Below are positions 1-7,963 of a stretch of DNA of 64,000 nucleotides, in pieces (the first letter of the stretch is position 1; the number at the start of each line of letters is the position of its first letter). A program made the translations under genes and the position numbers. Under the pieces are notes generated by a model. That model did not search any database. It had not been told where the DNA came from and worked only from the letters and a program-made list of their open reading frames with translations. The stretch comes from Streptomyces aquilus (lineage in GTDB: Bacteria; Actinomycetota; Actinomycetes; Streptomycetales; Streptomycetaceae): assembly GCF_003955715.1 (NCBI RefSeq), contig NZ_CP034463.1, forward strand, positions 6,138,001 to 6,202,000, read 5' to 3'.

Positions 1-2
1 CG

Positions 3-164
3 TCCGTCACACTGGATTACCAACTGCCCGTGCCGGCGACGGGCGCGCACCTGCTGCTGACCTTCTCCACCCCGTTGGTACAGATCGCGGACGCGATGGT
101 CGAGCTCTTCGATGCGGTGGCCGCTTCGCTGAGGTGGACGGAAGGTGGTAGCGCTCATGAGTGA
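3..164 (+). CDS. C-terminal end of a PsbP/LpqN-like family protein (5' partial)
   Basis: The gene enters from the left edge; only the last 53 codons are present, ending in TGA at 162-164. The visible end contains LPVPATGAHLLLTFSTP and a helix-like VELFDAVAASLRW. This matches the C-terminus of the protein at 20045-20692 (IPVPG...DIFDAITSTFRF), so the two belong to one family, shared with the next gene and the one at 790-1458. The start ATG of the next gene overlaps this gene's end by 8 bases, so the pair is probably co-translated. Function is unknown; the neighbourhood is type VII secretion-like. Confidence 0.6.
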   Translation, partial: SVTLDYQLPVPATGAHLLLTFSTPLVQIADAMVELFDAVAASLRWTEGGSAHE

Positions 165-750
165 CATCACCGCCTGCGGCATCGTCTGCCCCACTGACTG
201 GGTGCCTCTCCCGCTCGAGCCTGCGGACGACGTGAAGGGCTGGGCCAAGAGCACTGCGGACGAGTTGCGTGAACGCGGCAAAGCGGCGGGCTACGAGCTG
301 GACAAACGAACGCTCCGCAAGGACCTGCGGGCCAAGGCCGAAGACAGTCGTAGCCGCGAGCCCTTTTATGCTTTCGCTTTCTACCCCGATGGATTCGATA
401 CCGCTCTCGCGATCCTGGAAGTCGACCTGATTCACCCGGACCAAACGGTGCCGAAGATCACCCTCGACTGGCTGGCCGAGACCTTCAGCGCGCACGACTT
501 CGGTCCACCTCAGATCTCGCACACAGAACTGCCGATCGGTCCGGCTGTGCGGCTGCGGCAGAATTTCGCCGCCGACGATCCACCGGCCGGAGGTGCGGGA
601 ATCCTGATGGAAACCGTCACGTACGGAATCCTGCCCGCTGGCGCGGAGAGCGCCGTCATGCTTCTCATGTCGTGGACCGTTCCTGGCCTCGCCGAGGAGT
701 TGGAGGAAGCCGCGGACAGTATCGTTCGGACGCTGACAGTGGATTTCTGA
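157..750 (+). CDS. Hypothetical protein, PsbP/LpqN-like family
   Basis: A 197-residue soluble protein with no signal peptide or membrane segment. I chose ATG 157 over the in-frame GTG at 145 because GGAAGGTGG lies a suitable distance upstream and the ATG overlaps the preceding gene. The N-terminus (VCPTDWVPLPLEP) parallels VPESWWEFDVRPE in the protein at 20045-20692. The C-terminus keeps the same arrangement: a strand (LLMSWTVP) followed by a terminal helix. This alternation, with an early Trp after a P-x-x-W motif, resembles PsbP/LpqN/DUF1795-type folds; that is an inference from pattern. It faces the minus-strand family member at 790-1458 tail to tail. Confidence 0.65.
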   Translation: MSDITACGIVCPTDWVPLPLEPADDVKGWAKSTADELRERGKAAGYELDKRTLRKDLRAKAEDSRSREPFYAFAFYPDGFDTALAILEVDLIHPDQTVPKITLDWLAETFSAHDFGPPQISHTELPIGPAVRLRQNFAADDPPAGGAGILMETVTYGILPAGAESAVMLLMSWTVPGLAEELEEAADSIVRTLTVDF

Positions 751-789
751 CGACCAGTTGGGGTGGGACGACGTGATCAGGTACGAGTC

Positions 790-1458
790 CTAGGCGTCGG
801 CGGCCAACGGCGACTCGAAGCTCGTGAGTTCGGCGATCTGGCGCAGGATCTCTCGGTACTGCTCGCGTCGTTCCACCGCTGTCGTACTCAACATCAGGAC
901 TGCCATGCGCCTGCAGTCCGGGTGGGGGAGGTAAGCGAAGATCTGGAGCAGAGGGGTCGGCGGGAGACCGGACTCGGTCCTCGGTACGCGTACCGTCTCC
1001 CCCATCGAGGAGGGGCCGCTGGGCAGGTCCAGATACTCGATATGGGAGTGCTCGTCGCTTGTCGCTACCGCCCGTGCCGCGCTCACGGACCGTGGAGCCC
1101 AAGCGATGTCTCGCCAGGACACGGTGAACAGGGAATGAAGAGTGGCACCGTTTCCCCCCTCGACATCGTCGCGATGGACCCCCAATGAGCAATGGACCGT
1201 TCCCACCTCGCGCAGGGCGCGCAGGAGTTGCTGGCCCGACGCCAACTGGGCCATGAACTGCTGCCGGGTGAGGTCGTCCGGAATGGCTGCCACCAGCGGA
1301 CCGAGTGTTTCCCGTAGCCGATCTGCTTCAGCGGAGACGGGGGGAGCGAGCAGAACGTCGATCGGCAACTCGGTGAAACCGCCCGGCACTGCGAACCAGA
1401 TGCCGGTGTCGGGGGCATTGACGGAGTCGTCGACGATGACGCGGGGTGTTGTGTCCAT
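790..1458 (-). CDS. Hypothetical protein, PsbP/LpqN-like family
   Basis: A 222-residue soluble protein. ATG 1458 is preceded by GGAAAG at short spacing. It has an early WFAVPGGFTELPID segment and a C-terminal strand-then-helix module (LQIFAYLPHP..., ILRQIAELTSF), the layout seen at 3-164, 157-750 and 20045-20692. It is the last gene of a leftward string WXG100 (3851) - T7SS-type protein (3537) - two-helix membrane protein (2154) - this gene, with gaps of 30 bases or less, so probably one operon. A chaperone or immunity role for the T7SS-type neighbour is possible but unproven. Confidence 0.7.
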   Translation of the reverse strand: MDTTPRVIVDDSVNAPDTGIWFAVPGGFTELPIDVLLAPPVSAEADRLRETLGPLVAAIPDDLTRQQFMAQLASGQQLLRALREVGTVHCSLGVHRDDVEGGNGATLHSLFTVSWRDIAWAPRSVSAARAVATSDEHSHIEYLDLPSGPSSMGETVRVPRTESGLPPTPLLQIFAYLPHPDCRRMAVLMLSTTAVERREQYREILRQIAELTSFESPLAADA

Positions 1459-1488
1459 TGGCTTTCCGGAAGCGAAGTGAGTCGGGAA

Positions 1489-2154
1489 TCAGGAGCCCGC
1501 CGGGCGGACGCCCGCACGGCGCCCGCGCTCGATGTCCTCGGCCGTTGCTCCCCAGCCGGCGAGGGACCGACGGCCTCCGTCGGCGTCGATCTGCTGGCTG
1601 AGGAACCGGAAGCGGCGTGGCGCCGAACCGTCAGCGGTGGGGGCGGCGATCACGCCGATGAAGCGGGGGTCCCCTGAGAGCCACACAACGCCGATCTGGG
1701 CCTTCAGCTCCGCTGTCGCGCGCGGGGCCATGCGCCGGTGCCACCAGCCCACTCCCCAGTGCCGGGGGAACACCATCGGCAGTTCTTCGTCCGGGCGGGC
1801 AGGGTTCGGAAATTCGAACCATCCGTACTGCCTGCCGGCGACGTCGGTACGGTCGGCGAGCCCGTGCTTGGCCTCCCGGTACAGGCGCCACGGGTACTCC
1901 CGCAGCACGCGCTGGATGCGGAGGAGAACAGGGAAGACGAAGAGCTGGATGAAGGCCCGATAGAAGCTGTAGATCAGGAATGGCACGAAAAGAAGGGTGT
2001 ATCCGGGTGACAGGAACACCACCAGAATCGCCAGCAGTGCCACCCACAGAGTGATCCAACCGAGGAGAGCGAACACGTTGGCCGCCAGTTGCTTGGACCA
2101 GGCACGCTGGGTCGGCGGGTGCTCCCATGCAACGGAATGATCTGCGGGGTTCAT
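1489..2154 (-). CDS. Two-helix membrane protein in a T7SS-type operon
   Basis: A 221-residue protein with two adjacent hydrophobic helices at about residues 28-50 and 54-76, then a cytoplasmic-looking domain rich in Arg, Trp and Pro. ATG 2154 follows GAGAGAG. It starts 24 bases after the T7SS-type protein at 2179-3537 and lies 30 bases before the PsbP-like gene. A small membrane protein directly downstream of a putative membrane-inserting effector would fit an immunity protein; this rests on position only. I do not recognise the family. Confidence 0.7.
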   Translation of the reverse strand: MNPADHSVAWEHPPTQRAWSKQLAANVFALLGWITLWVALLAILVVFLSPGYTLLFVPFLIYSFYRAFIQLFVFPVLLRIQRVLREYPWRLYREAKHGLADRTDVAGRQYGWFEFPNPARPDEELPMVFPRHWGVGWWHRRMAPRATAELKAQIGVVWLSGDPRFIGVIAAPTADGSAPRRFRFLSQQIDADGGRRSLAGWGATAEDIERGRRAGVRPAGS

Positions 2155-2178
2155 ATGAGCTCTCTCTTGTCCGCTGGG

Positions 2179-3537
2179 TCAGAACACGTGCTGCGCGAGG
2201 TCGATCAGAGCGCCGCCGTCCAGGATGCTCCGCACACCGTCGACGCCGGTGCTGCCGTCCTTAGCGCCGTCGTTGTCCAGTGAGTCCACCGCGCTGGAGA
2301 CAAGACCGTATCCGGCTGTCACGACGCCGAGCGAAGCGGATGTGATCTCGACGATTTCTCCGGCTTTGGCAGAGTCACGAGCGCCCCGCACCACAAGGTC
2401 CAAGGCTGGATTGCCGAGGCCGGTGATGGCTTTGGCTTGGCTCATCGTCTTGCTTCCCAGGGTCGTCAGAACCTTCCCGAGGGTGACAGCCTCCTCGCTG
2501 GCGCGCAGTGCGCTCATCGCTCCTCGGACACCCGACCCCACAGCAGCCACGCCCGGGATGACTCCCAGAACGTCTCCACCGACGCTGACCAGGTTGCCCC
2601 AGAAGTCGGAGTCAAGCTCACCGTGGAGGAAGCCGTCCTTGAGGGAGGACAGCACCTCGGGGTCGGACAGGCGCATGGCGAGCGCGGAGGCGCTCAGCGC
2701 GGCCGCCGCGAGCAGCAGGACGGCTGCGGCCACACCACCCGTGGCCACGAACAGAGCCACCAGACCGATGACGCCGGCGGTGAAACTCAGGATGTCAGGC
2801 AGATTCTCGCTGAACCACTCGCCCAGTTCGTCAAGCCAACCGGGTTCGTGCGGCGCGAGCTTCTCCGTAGCATCTCGGATCTTGCCTGCGCGGCTTCGGG
2901 CCTTCTCCTCATGCTCTCCGGCGAGAGCCTTCGCCTTTCCGATGATTTTGTCGAGCTCGGCCTGGGCCTCCTCGACGGCGGTGTTCGCACTGGAGAGGCT
3001 CTTCTTGGCCTCATCGTGACGATTGCCTTTGCCGTCTAGATCGGGGTCGTTCTTTGCCTTCTCCGCATGCCCCTTTGCCGTGTCTACGGCCTCCTGCGCG
3101 TCCTTGGCTTCCTGTTCGAGCTTCTTGGCCCGGCGTTGGAAGTCGTCAAGTTCGGTCTCCCAGCCGTTCAGCTGCCGGGCGGCTTTACGGATGGAGTGCG
3201 CGGCGTTCTTCAGATTGAGTTGAAGAGGACCGTCCTCAAGCTGTTCACGGAAGGCGACGGCGGCATCGCCCTTCCAGTAGCTGCCGTCCATGAGCTTGGT
3301 GACGATCTCGTGAGTGTCTTCGAGCGTCTTGGCGCAACTGGAAAGCTTTTTGTACAAATTTCGGACAGTGTCCGTGTCGCCCGGTGTGGGATTGAAGCCC
3401 AAGTGAGGATAGTCGGGATTTGGAATGGACGGGGAGGACTTGAGCCCTTGGGGGAGGTCGCCGTTCCGGCGGGCAGGCGAGTTGGCATAGGGGGACTGGT
3501 CCAGAGCCGGCTGATCCAGGCCCGGAGTTACCGTCAT
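2179..3537 (-). CDS. Putative T7SS-type secreted protein lacking RHS repeats
   Basis: A 452-residue protein. Residues about 40-230 form a long helical region with the layout GDTDTVRNLYKKL...WKGDAAVAFREQL, followed by coiled coil rich in Ala, Lys and Glu. This matches the N-terminus of the RHS protein at 21930-26465 (GDPDRIKILARTL...WAGKSAEVFKDEF), so both share the actinobacterial T7SS-type leader domain. A glycine/alanine-rich hydrophobic stretch at about 250-290 could span or insert in the membrane. No RHS repeats follow, and the last roughly 130 residues are unassigned. Its ATG overlaps the stop of the upstream WXG100 gene (ATGA), the usual arrangement for a secretion partner. Confidence 0.75.
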   Translation of the reverse strand: MTVTPGLDQPALDQSPYANSPARRNGDLPQGLKSSPSIPNPDYPHLGFNPTPGDTDTVRNLYKKLSSCAKTLEDTHEIVTKLMDGSYWKGDAAVAFREQLEDGPLQLNLKNAAHSIRKAARQLNGWETELDDFQRRAKKLEQEAKDAQEAVDTAKGHAEKAKNDPDLDGKGNRHDEAKKSLSSANTAVEEAQAELDKIIGKAKALAGEHEEKARSRAGKIRDATEKLAPHEPGWLDELGEWFSENLPDILSFTAGVIGLVALFVATGGVAAAVLLLAAAALSASALAMRLSDPEVLSSLKDGFLHGELDSDFWGNLVSVGGDVLGVIPGVAAVGSGVRGAMSALRASEEAVTLGKVLTTLGSKTMSQAKAITGLGNPALDLVVRGARDSAKAGEIVEITSASLGVVTAGYGLVSSAVDSLDNDGAKDGSTGVDGVRSILDGGALIDLAQHVF

Positions 3538-3851
3538 TTCGTGGCCCCCGATTTGCCGCTCTTAGCCTTCTCCAAGGCCTTTTCCAACGCAGTGTCGACT
3601 TCTTCGTAGCTCTTCTTGTTCTGGCCGATGATCTTCGCGAGATCTTCGGTCTGGGAGCCGATCTCCTCGGTGCCGTACTTCCAGTCCTCCTGGAAGTCTT
3701 CACAGGCCGAGTCCAGATCATCGGTGCCCAGACCGGTGACAGTTGCGTCACTCAAGGCTTTGCGTAGACCTTTCATGGATTCACTTGACTTTTTCAAGAG
3801 CTTCATGAAATGCGCGAGTTCGCTACCGTCTACAGCGAGCCGCTCAGCCAT
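3534..3851 (-). CDS. WXG100/ESAT-6-like small helical protein
   Basis: A 105-residue, all-helical, lysine- and glutamate-rich protein with no signal peptide. The central turn region reads DFQEDWKYGTEEI. This is a degenerate W-x-G motif (W-K-Y-G) at the hairpin, as in the similar protein at 19588-19923 (W-E-D-G). WXG100 proteins are secreted as helical-hairpin dimers by ESX/type VII systems and often accompany LXG- or RHS-type effectors. The gene overlaps the downstream T7SS-type effector by 4 bases and probably heads the operon. AGGAAGAGAG precedes ATG 3851. No EccC-type ATPase is visible in the window, so the secretion machine would be encoded elsewhere. Confidence 0.75.
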   Translation of the reverse strand: MAERLAVDGSELAHFMKLLKKSSESMKGLRKALSDATVTGLGTDDLDSACEDFQEDWKYGTEEIGSQTEDLAKIIGQNKKSYEEVDTALEKALEKAKSGKSGATK

Positions 3852-3984
3852 GTGTCGGTGCTCTCTTCCTGGTTAAAGTCACCTGTGTGAGGTGGAGACT
3901 CTATCTATTCGACCTCTGATCCCGTCGGGGTGCCTGACCCCGGGCTGCCGCGCGCCCCGAGGTTGACGTGATTTTCGTCGGGTT

Positions 3985-5070
3985 TCAGCGGTTGACGGCC
4001 TGGATTTCCTGGACGGTCACGGCCTGTTCGTTGCCGAAAGTTCCGTCGGGCAGGTCGCCGCCGGCGCCGCCCGTGCCGGTCCAGGAGATGTCCCAGGTGA
4101 TCGTGGCGCGGAGTTTGTACGTTCCGTCGCCCGAAGAGCGCAGGTATTTGAGGCCGCAGGGCGGGGTCTCGTCCGACTTGCCCTTTGCATAGGGCTCGCC
4201 GATCGAACCGTCGGCATTGATCGTGCACTCGCCGGACGCCGGGTAGGTCTGGGCGTCGTCCGTGCCCGGCTCCAGCTTCAGGGCCACCGGCTTGGCCGTT
4301 GTCGTCGCCTGGATGTTGAAGCCGGGGACGTTGATGGCCGCCGTCGCCTGGACCTCGTCGAAGACGGCCTTGTCGAGCCAGGCCCAGGTCGGGAGGTTCA
4401 CCTTGGTGGTGGCCGCGGGGGCGAGGGTGACCTTGGTGTCCGGGAGCGTCATGTGCTGGTACGCCAGGGCCGCGAGGATCTCCGGCTTGATCGCCTCTTC
4501 GTACTGAGGCGGCGGGGCCTCGCCGTTGTCGACCCAGAAGGGGATGTCGCTGCAGGAGCCTCGCTTGAGTGGGTCAGGTTCGTTGGGGTTCTCGACACCG
4601 GCCCAGAACATCCCCTTGCCGTCCTTGTCGACGTTGTAGTCCTTGTAGCCGGGGGTGTCGGTCCAGCCGTACTCGTCCTCGTAGTGGCGCTGCAACTCGC
4701 CGATCGCTGTGCCAGAAGTGCCGCCCATGCCCGGGGTGTTCTTGGCGTCCTCGATCGACTTGGACATCTTCTCCTTGAAGGCTTTGGCGCCGAGGTAGGG
4801 GGCGTACCAGCACGGCGGGGGCGTCCAGTTGACGTCAGAGGACGTCACATTGCCGGTGCTGCCGTCCTTGGTGACGGAGCCGGAGTACTGGATCTTTGCA
4901 GCGGCATGGATGCCGGTGCTGTCGCTGCCGGCCGACTGCTCTGTGTCGGAGCCCTGGGTGTTGCCTGGTGTCTCTCCCGCGTAGGCCGGTGCCGCGAGGG
5001 CGACGAGGCTCAAGGCCAACGTCAGGGTTGTCGCGCCGGTGCTGAGGGTCGTACGGCGTGGCCTGTTCAC
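3985..5070 (-). CDS. Secreted four-cysteine protein, CWY/NLPTW family (copy 1)
   Basis: 361 residues from GTG 5070, which overlaps the stop of the upstream lipoprotein gene as GTGA. This start gives a clean signal peptide: RPRR, a hydrophobic core, then AYA before Gly-Glu. The mature protein is probably beta-rich and shares with 28253-29326 the motifs PPPCWY, NLPTWAWLDK, DAQTYPASGEC, ADGSIG, TPPCG and a C-terminal GGDLPDGTF...VQEIQAVNR. Four cysteines sit at equivalent positions in both copies and could form two disulphides outside the cell. I do not recognise the family. Coupling to the lipoprotein suggests a complex on the outer face of the membrane. Confidence 0.8.
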   Translation of the reverse strand: MNRPRRTTLSTGATTLTLALSLVALAAPAYAGETPGNTQGSDTEQSAGSDSTGIHAAAKIQYSGSVTKDGSTGNVTSSDVNWTPPPCWYAPYLGAKAFKEKMSKSIEDAKNTPGMGGTSGTAIGELQRHYEDEYGWTDTPGYKDYNVDKDGKGMFWAGVENPNEPDPLKRGSCSDIPFWVDNGEAPPPQYEEAIKPEILAALAYQHMTLPDTKVTLAPAATTKVNLPTWAWLDKAVFDEVQATAAINVPGFNIQATTTAKPVALKLEPGTDDAQTYPASGECTINADGSIGEPYAKGKSDETPPCGLKYLRSSGDGTYKLRATITWDISWTGTGGAGGDLPDGTFGNEQAVTVQEIQAVNR

Positions 5071-5738
5071 TGGCACTTCGCCGCCTTCGGCTCGACGTAC
5101 ACGTGGGATGCCTGCCACAGGTCGTCGCCGGTGGGGAGCTTGACCATGATGATCTTGAAGTAGTCGAAGTCCGAGATGCTGGGCGCGCCCTTCAGGACTT
5201 TCCCGGTCTTGACCTCTTTGGAGTAGAACTTGGTCGAGTCCACGCAGAACGCGACCTCTACGGTGCTTCCGTTCGACGCGGATCGGGTGGTGGCTTGGTA
5301 GTGACGCCGGGTACCCGTTGCCGTCCAGCCGCCGTCGAGCCTGACCTTGATCTGGGTCTGCCCGTACTTCAGTCCATTGCCTGTGGAGTAGGTGACCAAG
5401 GCGGCGTCCTTGGTCGTGCGCTTGTCGACGCCGTGGTAGATGGCGCGCATGAAGTTCGCCGCATCCGCCATCGCCGCCGCTTCGTTCTTGTTCTTCGGCT
5501 TGGTCCAGTCGAAGACGAGGTTCATGTCCTTCGGCAGAGACACATCCACGCCGTCAGGCTTGTCCTCCGCCGGCGCTCCGGACGCCGACGCCGACGCGCT
5601 CGGTGTCTCTGACCCCTGGTCCGCGCCTGCGATCTTGTTGTTGCCCTTCGAGCCGTCGTCCCCGCTGCCGCAGGCCGTCAACAGCAGTGAAGCCGTCGCC
5701 ACCAGCGCGGCGGCAACGGGCAAAGTGCGGCGCTTCAC
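5067..5738 (-). CDS. Lipoprotein with NTF2-like pattern, partner of the CWY protein (tandem copy A)
   Basis: 223 residues from GTG 5738, which follows GGGGAG; starting further upstream would destroy the signal peptide. The lipobox is LLTAC, followed by a Gly/Ser/Ala-rich tether to about residue 65. The mature domain begins VSLPKDMNLVFDW and continues with a helix containing NEAAAMADAANFMRAIYHG. It ends with beta strands carrying VAFCVDSTKFY, TGKVLK and a Cys two residues from the C-terminus. The strand-rich end with C-x-D-S and TGK resembles NTF2-like lipoproteins of actinobacteria (inference). It is 223 residues long, exactly like the upstream copy at 5946-6617. Confidence 0.8.
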   Translation of the reverse strand: MKRRTLPVAAALVATASLLLTACGSGDDGSKGNNKIAGADQGSETPSASASASGAPAEDKPDGVDVSLPKDMNLVFDWTKPKNKNEAAAMADAANFMRAIYHGVDKRTTKDAALVTYSTGNGLKYGQTQIKVRLDGGWTATGTRRHYQATTRSASNGSTVEVAFCVDSTKFYSKEVKTGKVLKGAPSISDFDYFKIIMVKLPTGDDLWQASHVYVEPKAAKCQ

Positions 5739-5945
5739 AGTGAACTCCCCGTGAGAAATCAGTGCAGTCAAGAGGTCTGACGCTATCGGTGAGGTTCCCG
5801 CTTTCGCCAGAGCGAAGTTCCCTGCGAACGGGGTCAATCCCGGCGATATGGGGCGTCTGTAGGTGTGAGCTGTGTCCTGATCGTGCCCGAACGGGCGACA
5901 GCCCTGGACCGGCCGGTGAGCTGCGTCCGGACCTTCGGTCTCCGG

Positions 5946-6617
5946 TCACCGGCACCTCGCCGATTCCGTCTCGACATGCACCTTGGCCGCCTGCCAGAGA
6001 TCCCTACCCGTGGGGTACTTGACCATGATGACGTCGAAGTGGCTGAAGTCCTTGATACTGGGCTCGGTCTTGAGGACCTTCCCCGTCTTGGTCTCCTTGC
6101 CGTAGAACTTGGTCGAGTCCGAGCAGAACGCCACCTCCACCGACTCGCCGTTCGAGGTGGAGCGTGTGGTGGCGTCGTAATGGCGCCGGGTGCCGGTGAC
6201 GGTCCAGCCACCGTCGATATAGGCGTTGATCTGCGTGGTCGCGTACTTCAGGCCGCCGCTGGTGGCGTATGTGGTGACAGCCGCGTCCCCAGTAGTGCCC
6301 TTGTCGACGCCCCGAAAGATGGAACGGATGAAGTTCGCGGCACCGTCCATCGCCGCCGCCTCGTTCTTGTCCTTCGGCTTGGTCCAGTCGAAGACCAGGT
6401 TGATGTCCTCGGGGAGGGTGATGTCCACGCCGTCCGGCTTGTCTTGAGAGGGCTTGGAGGGCTCAGAGGGATCAACAGCCCGCGTTGCCGACTTCCTCGG
6501 TGTCTCCGCTGCCTGGGCGGGGGTGGAGGAACCGCTGTCCCCGTTGCCGCAGGCGGTGAGGAGCAGGGTCGCTGTGACGGCGAGCGCAGCGGCAAAGGGC
6601 AAACGGTGGGGCTTCAA
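5946..6617 (-). CDS. Lipoprotein with NTF2-like pattern (tandem copy B, TTG start)
   Basis: 223 residues from a TTG at 6617, preceded by AGAAGG. This start aligns exactly with the start of copy A, and ATG starts further upstream would add a non-signal leader. The lipobox is LLTACGNG. The domain begins ITLPEDINLVFDW, with NEAAAMDGAANFIRSIFRG, VAFCSDSTKFYGKE, TGKVLK and a penultimate Cys. It is clearly a tandem duplicate of 5067-5738 and is related to 29314-29982. This copy has no CWY partner of its own directly downstream, because copy A lies between. The 207-base gap to copy A leaves room for a separate promoter. Confidence 0.78.
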   Translation of the reverse strand: MKPHRLPFAAALAVTATLLLTACGNGDSGSSTPAQAAETPRKSATRAVDPSEPSKPSQDKPDGVDITLPEDINLVFDWTKPKDKNEAAAMDGAANFIRSIFRGVDKGTTGDAAVTTYATSGGLKYATTQINAYIDGGWTVTGTRRHYDATTRSTSNGESVEVAFCSDSTKFYGKETKTGKVLKTEPSIKDFSHFDVIMVKYPTGRDLWQAAKVHVETESARCR

Positions 6618-6694
6618 GGACGCACCTTCTGTGAGACATGAAATCTGAGGAGGGCAGTCGGGGGGCCAGTGGCTTCGGGTCACGGCAGGCGAGA

Positions 6695-7963
6695 TCAACG
6701 CGGGTCCAAGCGGTCACCTTGAACCCGCGTGAAGTCGCCCCGTGTCACCCTCCCCGACAGCGAATCCCCGTCCCGTACCAGCGATCCGTACCCCGTCGCC
6801 GCCCACACGCTCGACTCGGCCGGCACCTCGAAGTACGGGACCTCGCGGCCGTCCGCCGTGGTGTCGGTGAGGACTTCGGGGGCGCGGCGGTGGCGCAGGG
6901 CCCCGGTGCAGGCGGCGCAGGTGGCCACTTGGGCGCGGTCTTGGCGGCCCAGGGGGCGCCAGGTGCTGCGGCGGGTCGCGCGGCCGTGCAGGGGGTTGAA
7001 GAAGCAGAGGGGGAGTGGGGCAGCGGTGGCGCTCAGGGCGTCGCGGCCCTCCGCCACCAGCGCCAGCACTCCTGCCAGGTCAGGCAGGCCGCGCGCGGAG
7101 TCCAGGACCTTGGCGGCGGCGGAGTAGGCGTCCAACGCCTGTTGCAGGGCCGGTGTTTCGGCGGGCGCCGCCGCCTGGGCCGATTCGCCGAGTGCGATGA
7201 CCTCCGCCTCCGCCCGGCGGCGGAGGGCGCTCTCGTCTGCTGCCCTGGCCGCCGCGAAGACCGCCTGGGGGTACGCGAAGGGGGAGGGCGAGGGGCCGGG
7301 GGGCCTACGACGCCTTCGTACGAGGAGCAGGGCGCCCAGCGTCAGCAGCGTCAGCGCGACGATTGCCGGTAGTGGCCAGGTCGCCCGAGTCCCCTCCTCC
7401 CGGCTTGGTTCGGGGGTGGGCGAGGCGGCCGAGCCTCCCAAGTCCTGCACCGCCTCCTCGTACACCTGCGTCCCGTCCCCCTCCGCCACCAGCTCCACCG
7501 CCTTCGACGTCAGGTCCGCCAAGCCCGCGTCCCGCGTCTCGTCCAGGAAGCCGGCCGCTGCCACGGCGTCCCTCGTCTGGTGGGTGTCGGACGGCCATTC
7601 GTAGCCGTTGAGGGAGTCGGTGAAGTCGCCGTCCGTGGTGATGAGGATGAACTCGCGGAGGCCCAGGCGGTCGTGGACGACCGAGGCCAGGGTCTTCGCT
7701 TCGCCGTCGAAGTCGTCGCCCTTGGTGAGGGGGGTGAGGACCACCTTGATGGGGAGGCCGGTTGCCGCGATCTGCCTGCTCAACTGCCGCTGTCTGGAAG
7801 GCGGTACGGCGTCCTCGTACGCATCGGCCACGTAGACGGGCGACTTGCGCAGGGCGTTCGCGATGTGTTCGCCGGGGGACTCGGCTGCCGCGGCGGGGGT
7901 GGCCGGGAGCAGCGCCACGAGCAAGGTGGCTGCCAAGGCACGCCTCACGCTCCTACTGGACAT
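6695..7963 (-). CDS. Secreted/membrane protein with TPM-like domain and NPLHG-CxxC module (single-domain form)
   Basis: 422 residues. ATG 7963 follows AAGGGAGG and overlaps the end of the upstream relative by 11 bases. A signal peptide ends in an Ala-rich stretch near residue 27. An extracytoplasmic alpha/beta domain follows, with SPVYVADAY, VVLTPL, VVHDRLG and EFILITTDGDF, a layout like TPM-type domains. One membrane helix (about residues 207-228) is followed by an Arg-rich stop. The cytoplasmic part has helices and a C-terminal module C-FFNPLHG...C-A-A-C that could bind zinc. The same module ends the neighbour at 7953-10049. I do not recognise a named family. Confidence 0.7.
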   Translation of the reverse strand: MSSRSVRRALAATLLVALLPATPAAAAESPGEHIANALRKSPVYVADAYEDAVPPSRQRQLSRQIAATGLPIKVVLTPLTKGDDFDGEAKTLASVVHDRLGLREFILITTDGDFTDSLNGYEWPSDTHQTRDAVAAAGFLDETRDAGLADLTSKAVELVAEGDGTQVYEEAVQDLGGSAASPTPEPSREEGTRATWPLPAIVALTLLTLGALLLVRRRRRPPGPSPSPFAYPQAVFAAARAADESALRRRAEAEVIALGESAQAAAPAETPALQQALDAYSAAAKVLDSARGLPDLAGVLALVAEGRDALSATAAPLPLCFFNPLHGRATRRSTWRPLGRQDRAQVATCAACTGALRHRRAPEVLTDTTADGREVPYFEVPAESSVWAATGYGSLVRDGDSLSGRVTRGDFTRVQGDRLDPR

